Positions 14,333 to 15,224 of a stretch of DNA of 15,224 nucleotides are shown here, in pieces (position 1 is the first letter of the stretch; every line of letters starts with the position of its first letter). Source of the stretch: JAXHUK01 sp034189725 (lineage in GTDB: Bacteria > Chloroflexota > Dehalococcoidia > SZUA-161). The notes below the pieces were generated by a model. That model was not told the origin of the DNA. It saw only the letters and a program-made list of their open reading frames with translations, and did not search any database. The position numbers and the translations under genes are program-made. The stretch lies in contig JAXHUK010000159.1 of NCBI GenBank assembly GCA_034189725.1, positions 1 to 15,224 of the forward strand, written 5' to 3'.

Positions 14333-14673
14333 AGTTACGGGTCGTAGGAGACTTCCACATATACTCGATTATCTGGCCTAACTGTTCACTATGCATGTCG
14401 TACATCTCTGGTAAATGTAGTGGCTCAAGTGTGGGTCGTCTTCAATTCTTCTACCGAGGGTGGATCAAGGACGACTGGATGATCCTTGACACTCATTACC
14501 AAAGAGTGCTGACTATTATGTTGTTTCAGATCACTTTCAAGTGCCGTTCATTCAGCTACAATTACCTCGCTTATGACTTTCACAGCTAGGAGAGCCATTG
14601 ACTCGTGATTGGCTCTATTGGGTAGTCTCTGCCGATACGGCATCCCCTAGCTTCGCTTTTTCTTTTGTACTCC
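14333..14673. other. apparently non-coding spacer between A4 stop and the B3 leader
   Basis: About 340 bases without an ORF that shows coding character; a 64-codon rightward ORF at 14395-14589 looks like chance (no ribosome site, low-complexity composition). A short inverted repeat AGAGCCA/TGGCTCT (14591-14597/14610-14616) lies 60 bases after the A4 stop. I found no convincing promoter for the leftward direction. Confidence 0.45.
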
Positions 14674-15224
14674 TTATAGAATGAAGTCCATACCGATGTG
14701 CTTTTCCTCCTCATACCATGCGTAATCCTTATCGGATACACCGAGGAGGGTTTTGTACACATACTCATTATCTTCGCCGAGACGTATCGGCGGTTTGCGG
14801 ATGCTGCCCTGTGTCTTCGACATCTTGAATGTCATCCCTGGATAGAGATGGGTCCCCAGGTCGGGACTGCCACATTCTTCAAAGAAACCACGTTCTTTAA
14901 GATGGGGATCACTGTAGGCATCCTTTTCATCCATCGCTGGGCCTGCAGGAACACCTTCCTTCTGCAACATGTGGAACACATCGTACTTATCCAGCTTGCT
15001 TGTCCATTGCTCAATGTTTTTGTCCATCTCATCCTGGTTTTTGAAACGGCTCAATGCATCAGCAAACTTTTCATCCTTGGTCCACTCTGGATTGCCCATA
15101 GCCTGGCACAATCCCTCCCACTCTTCGTCAGAGAAGACAGTGATGATGACCCACTGGTCGTCGACAAAGTCATTCGGGGCAAAGACATCGGGCCTTGCCC
15201 TTCGTGACTCCGGTTTGCAGCGGT
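14674..15224 (-). CDS. class III CoA-transferase, type A subunit (copy A4), N-terminal part outside window
   Basis: These are the C-terminal 183 residues of a fourth type A CaiB/BaiF protein; translation is open to the right edge. The first visible residues are RCKPESRRARPDVFAPN, the same insertion as in A3, followed by DDQWVIITVFSDEEWEGLCQAMGNPEW and the conserved tail (LQKEGVPAGPAMDEKDAYSDPHLKERGFFEECG, GEDNEYVYKTLLGVS, EKHIGMDFIL). The catalytic-Asp region lies outside the window. By the array's pattern a type B gene should be found just upstream, to the right of the window. Confidence 0.93.
   Translation of the reverse strand, partial: RCKPESRRARPDVFAPNDFVDDQWVIITVFSDEEWEGLCQAMGNPEWTKDEKFADALSRFKNQDEMDKNIEQWTSKLDKYDVFHMLQKEGVPAGPAMDEKDAYSDPHLKERGFFEECGSPDLGTHLYPGMTFKMSKTQGSIRKPPIRLGEDNEYVYKTLLGVSDKDYAWYEEEKHIGMDFIL

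Noticed and set aside
6211..15224. The repeated genes as assembly duplication or a CRISPR-like repeat
   Set aside because: The copies differ throughout at nucleotide and protein level, with distinct spacers and insertions, so they are old paralogues rather than an artefact; no short regularly spaced repeats are present.

Overview
The window is bacterial chromosomal DNA of roughly balanced base composition. It has dense operons, Shine-Dalgarno starts, tRNA genes with encoded CCA and intrinsic terminators. The large set of class III (CaiB/BaiF) CoA-transferases, a CoA ligase, and a cytosolic Ser/Thr kinase fused to a CRP-type regulator would suit an anaerobic or facultative acyl-CoA-metabolising organism. 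Chloroflexota (Dehalococcoidia-like) or Desulfobacterota are reasonable guesses, but the window contains no marker that settles the taxonomy.

Left part (1-3268). The start of a leftward sucC gene (succinate-CoA ligase beta subunit) runs off the left edge. Rightward from a strong extended -10 promoter come tRNA-His and tRNA-Arg, then a Rho-independent terminator. After that, a gene with its own promoter encodes a 545-residue fusion of Ser/Thr kinase, cyclic-nucleotide-binding domain and CRP-type winged helix. It ends at a convergent terminator shared with a leftward COMT-type methyltransferase.

Middle part (3390-6152). The methyltransferase and a rightward two-gene operon are divergent across a 436-base spacer. 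The operon holds an unrecognised acidic 214-residue protein and a YmdB-like macrodomain ADP-ribosyl hydrolase 2 bases downstream. It ends at a strong convergent hairpin.

Right part (6211-15224). All genes here are leftward class III CoA-transferases, in a strict alternation of two paralogous types. Type B (400-404 aa) is always first in the transcript. Type A (431-448 aa) follows 14-35 bases later. Three complete B-A pairs are present, and a fourth type A gene enters from the right edge. Every complete type A protein keeps an aspartate at the expected catalytic position. Every type B protein has lost it (Glu, Leu or Gly at residue 174) but keeps the canonical N-terminal signature that type A lacks. 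This points to obligate heteromeric CoA-transferases, in the manner of known two-subunit family members such as benzylsuccinate CoA-transferase BbsEF, amplified in tandem and probably diversified in substrate. The spacers between pairs hold a possible attenuator (14198-14332) and a 94-base terminal-inverted-repeat element (8780-8873), so the pairs may be separately regulated.

The most notable items are the CoA-transferase array with systematic active-site loss in one subunit type, the kinase-CRP fusion, and the leader-ORF/terminator arrangement before the third pair.
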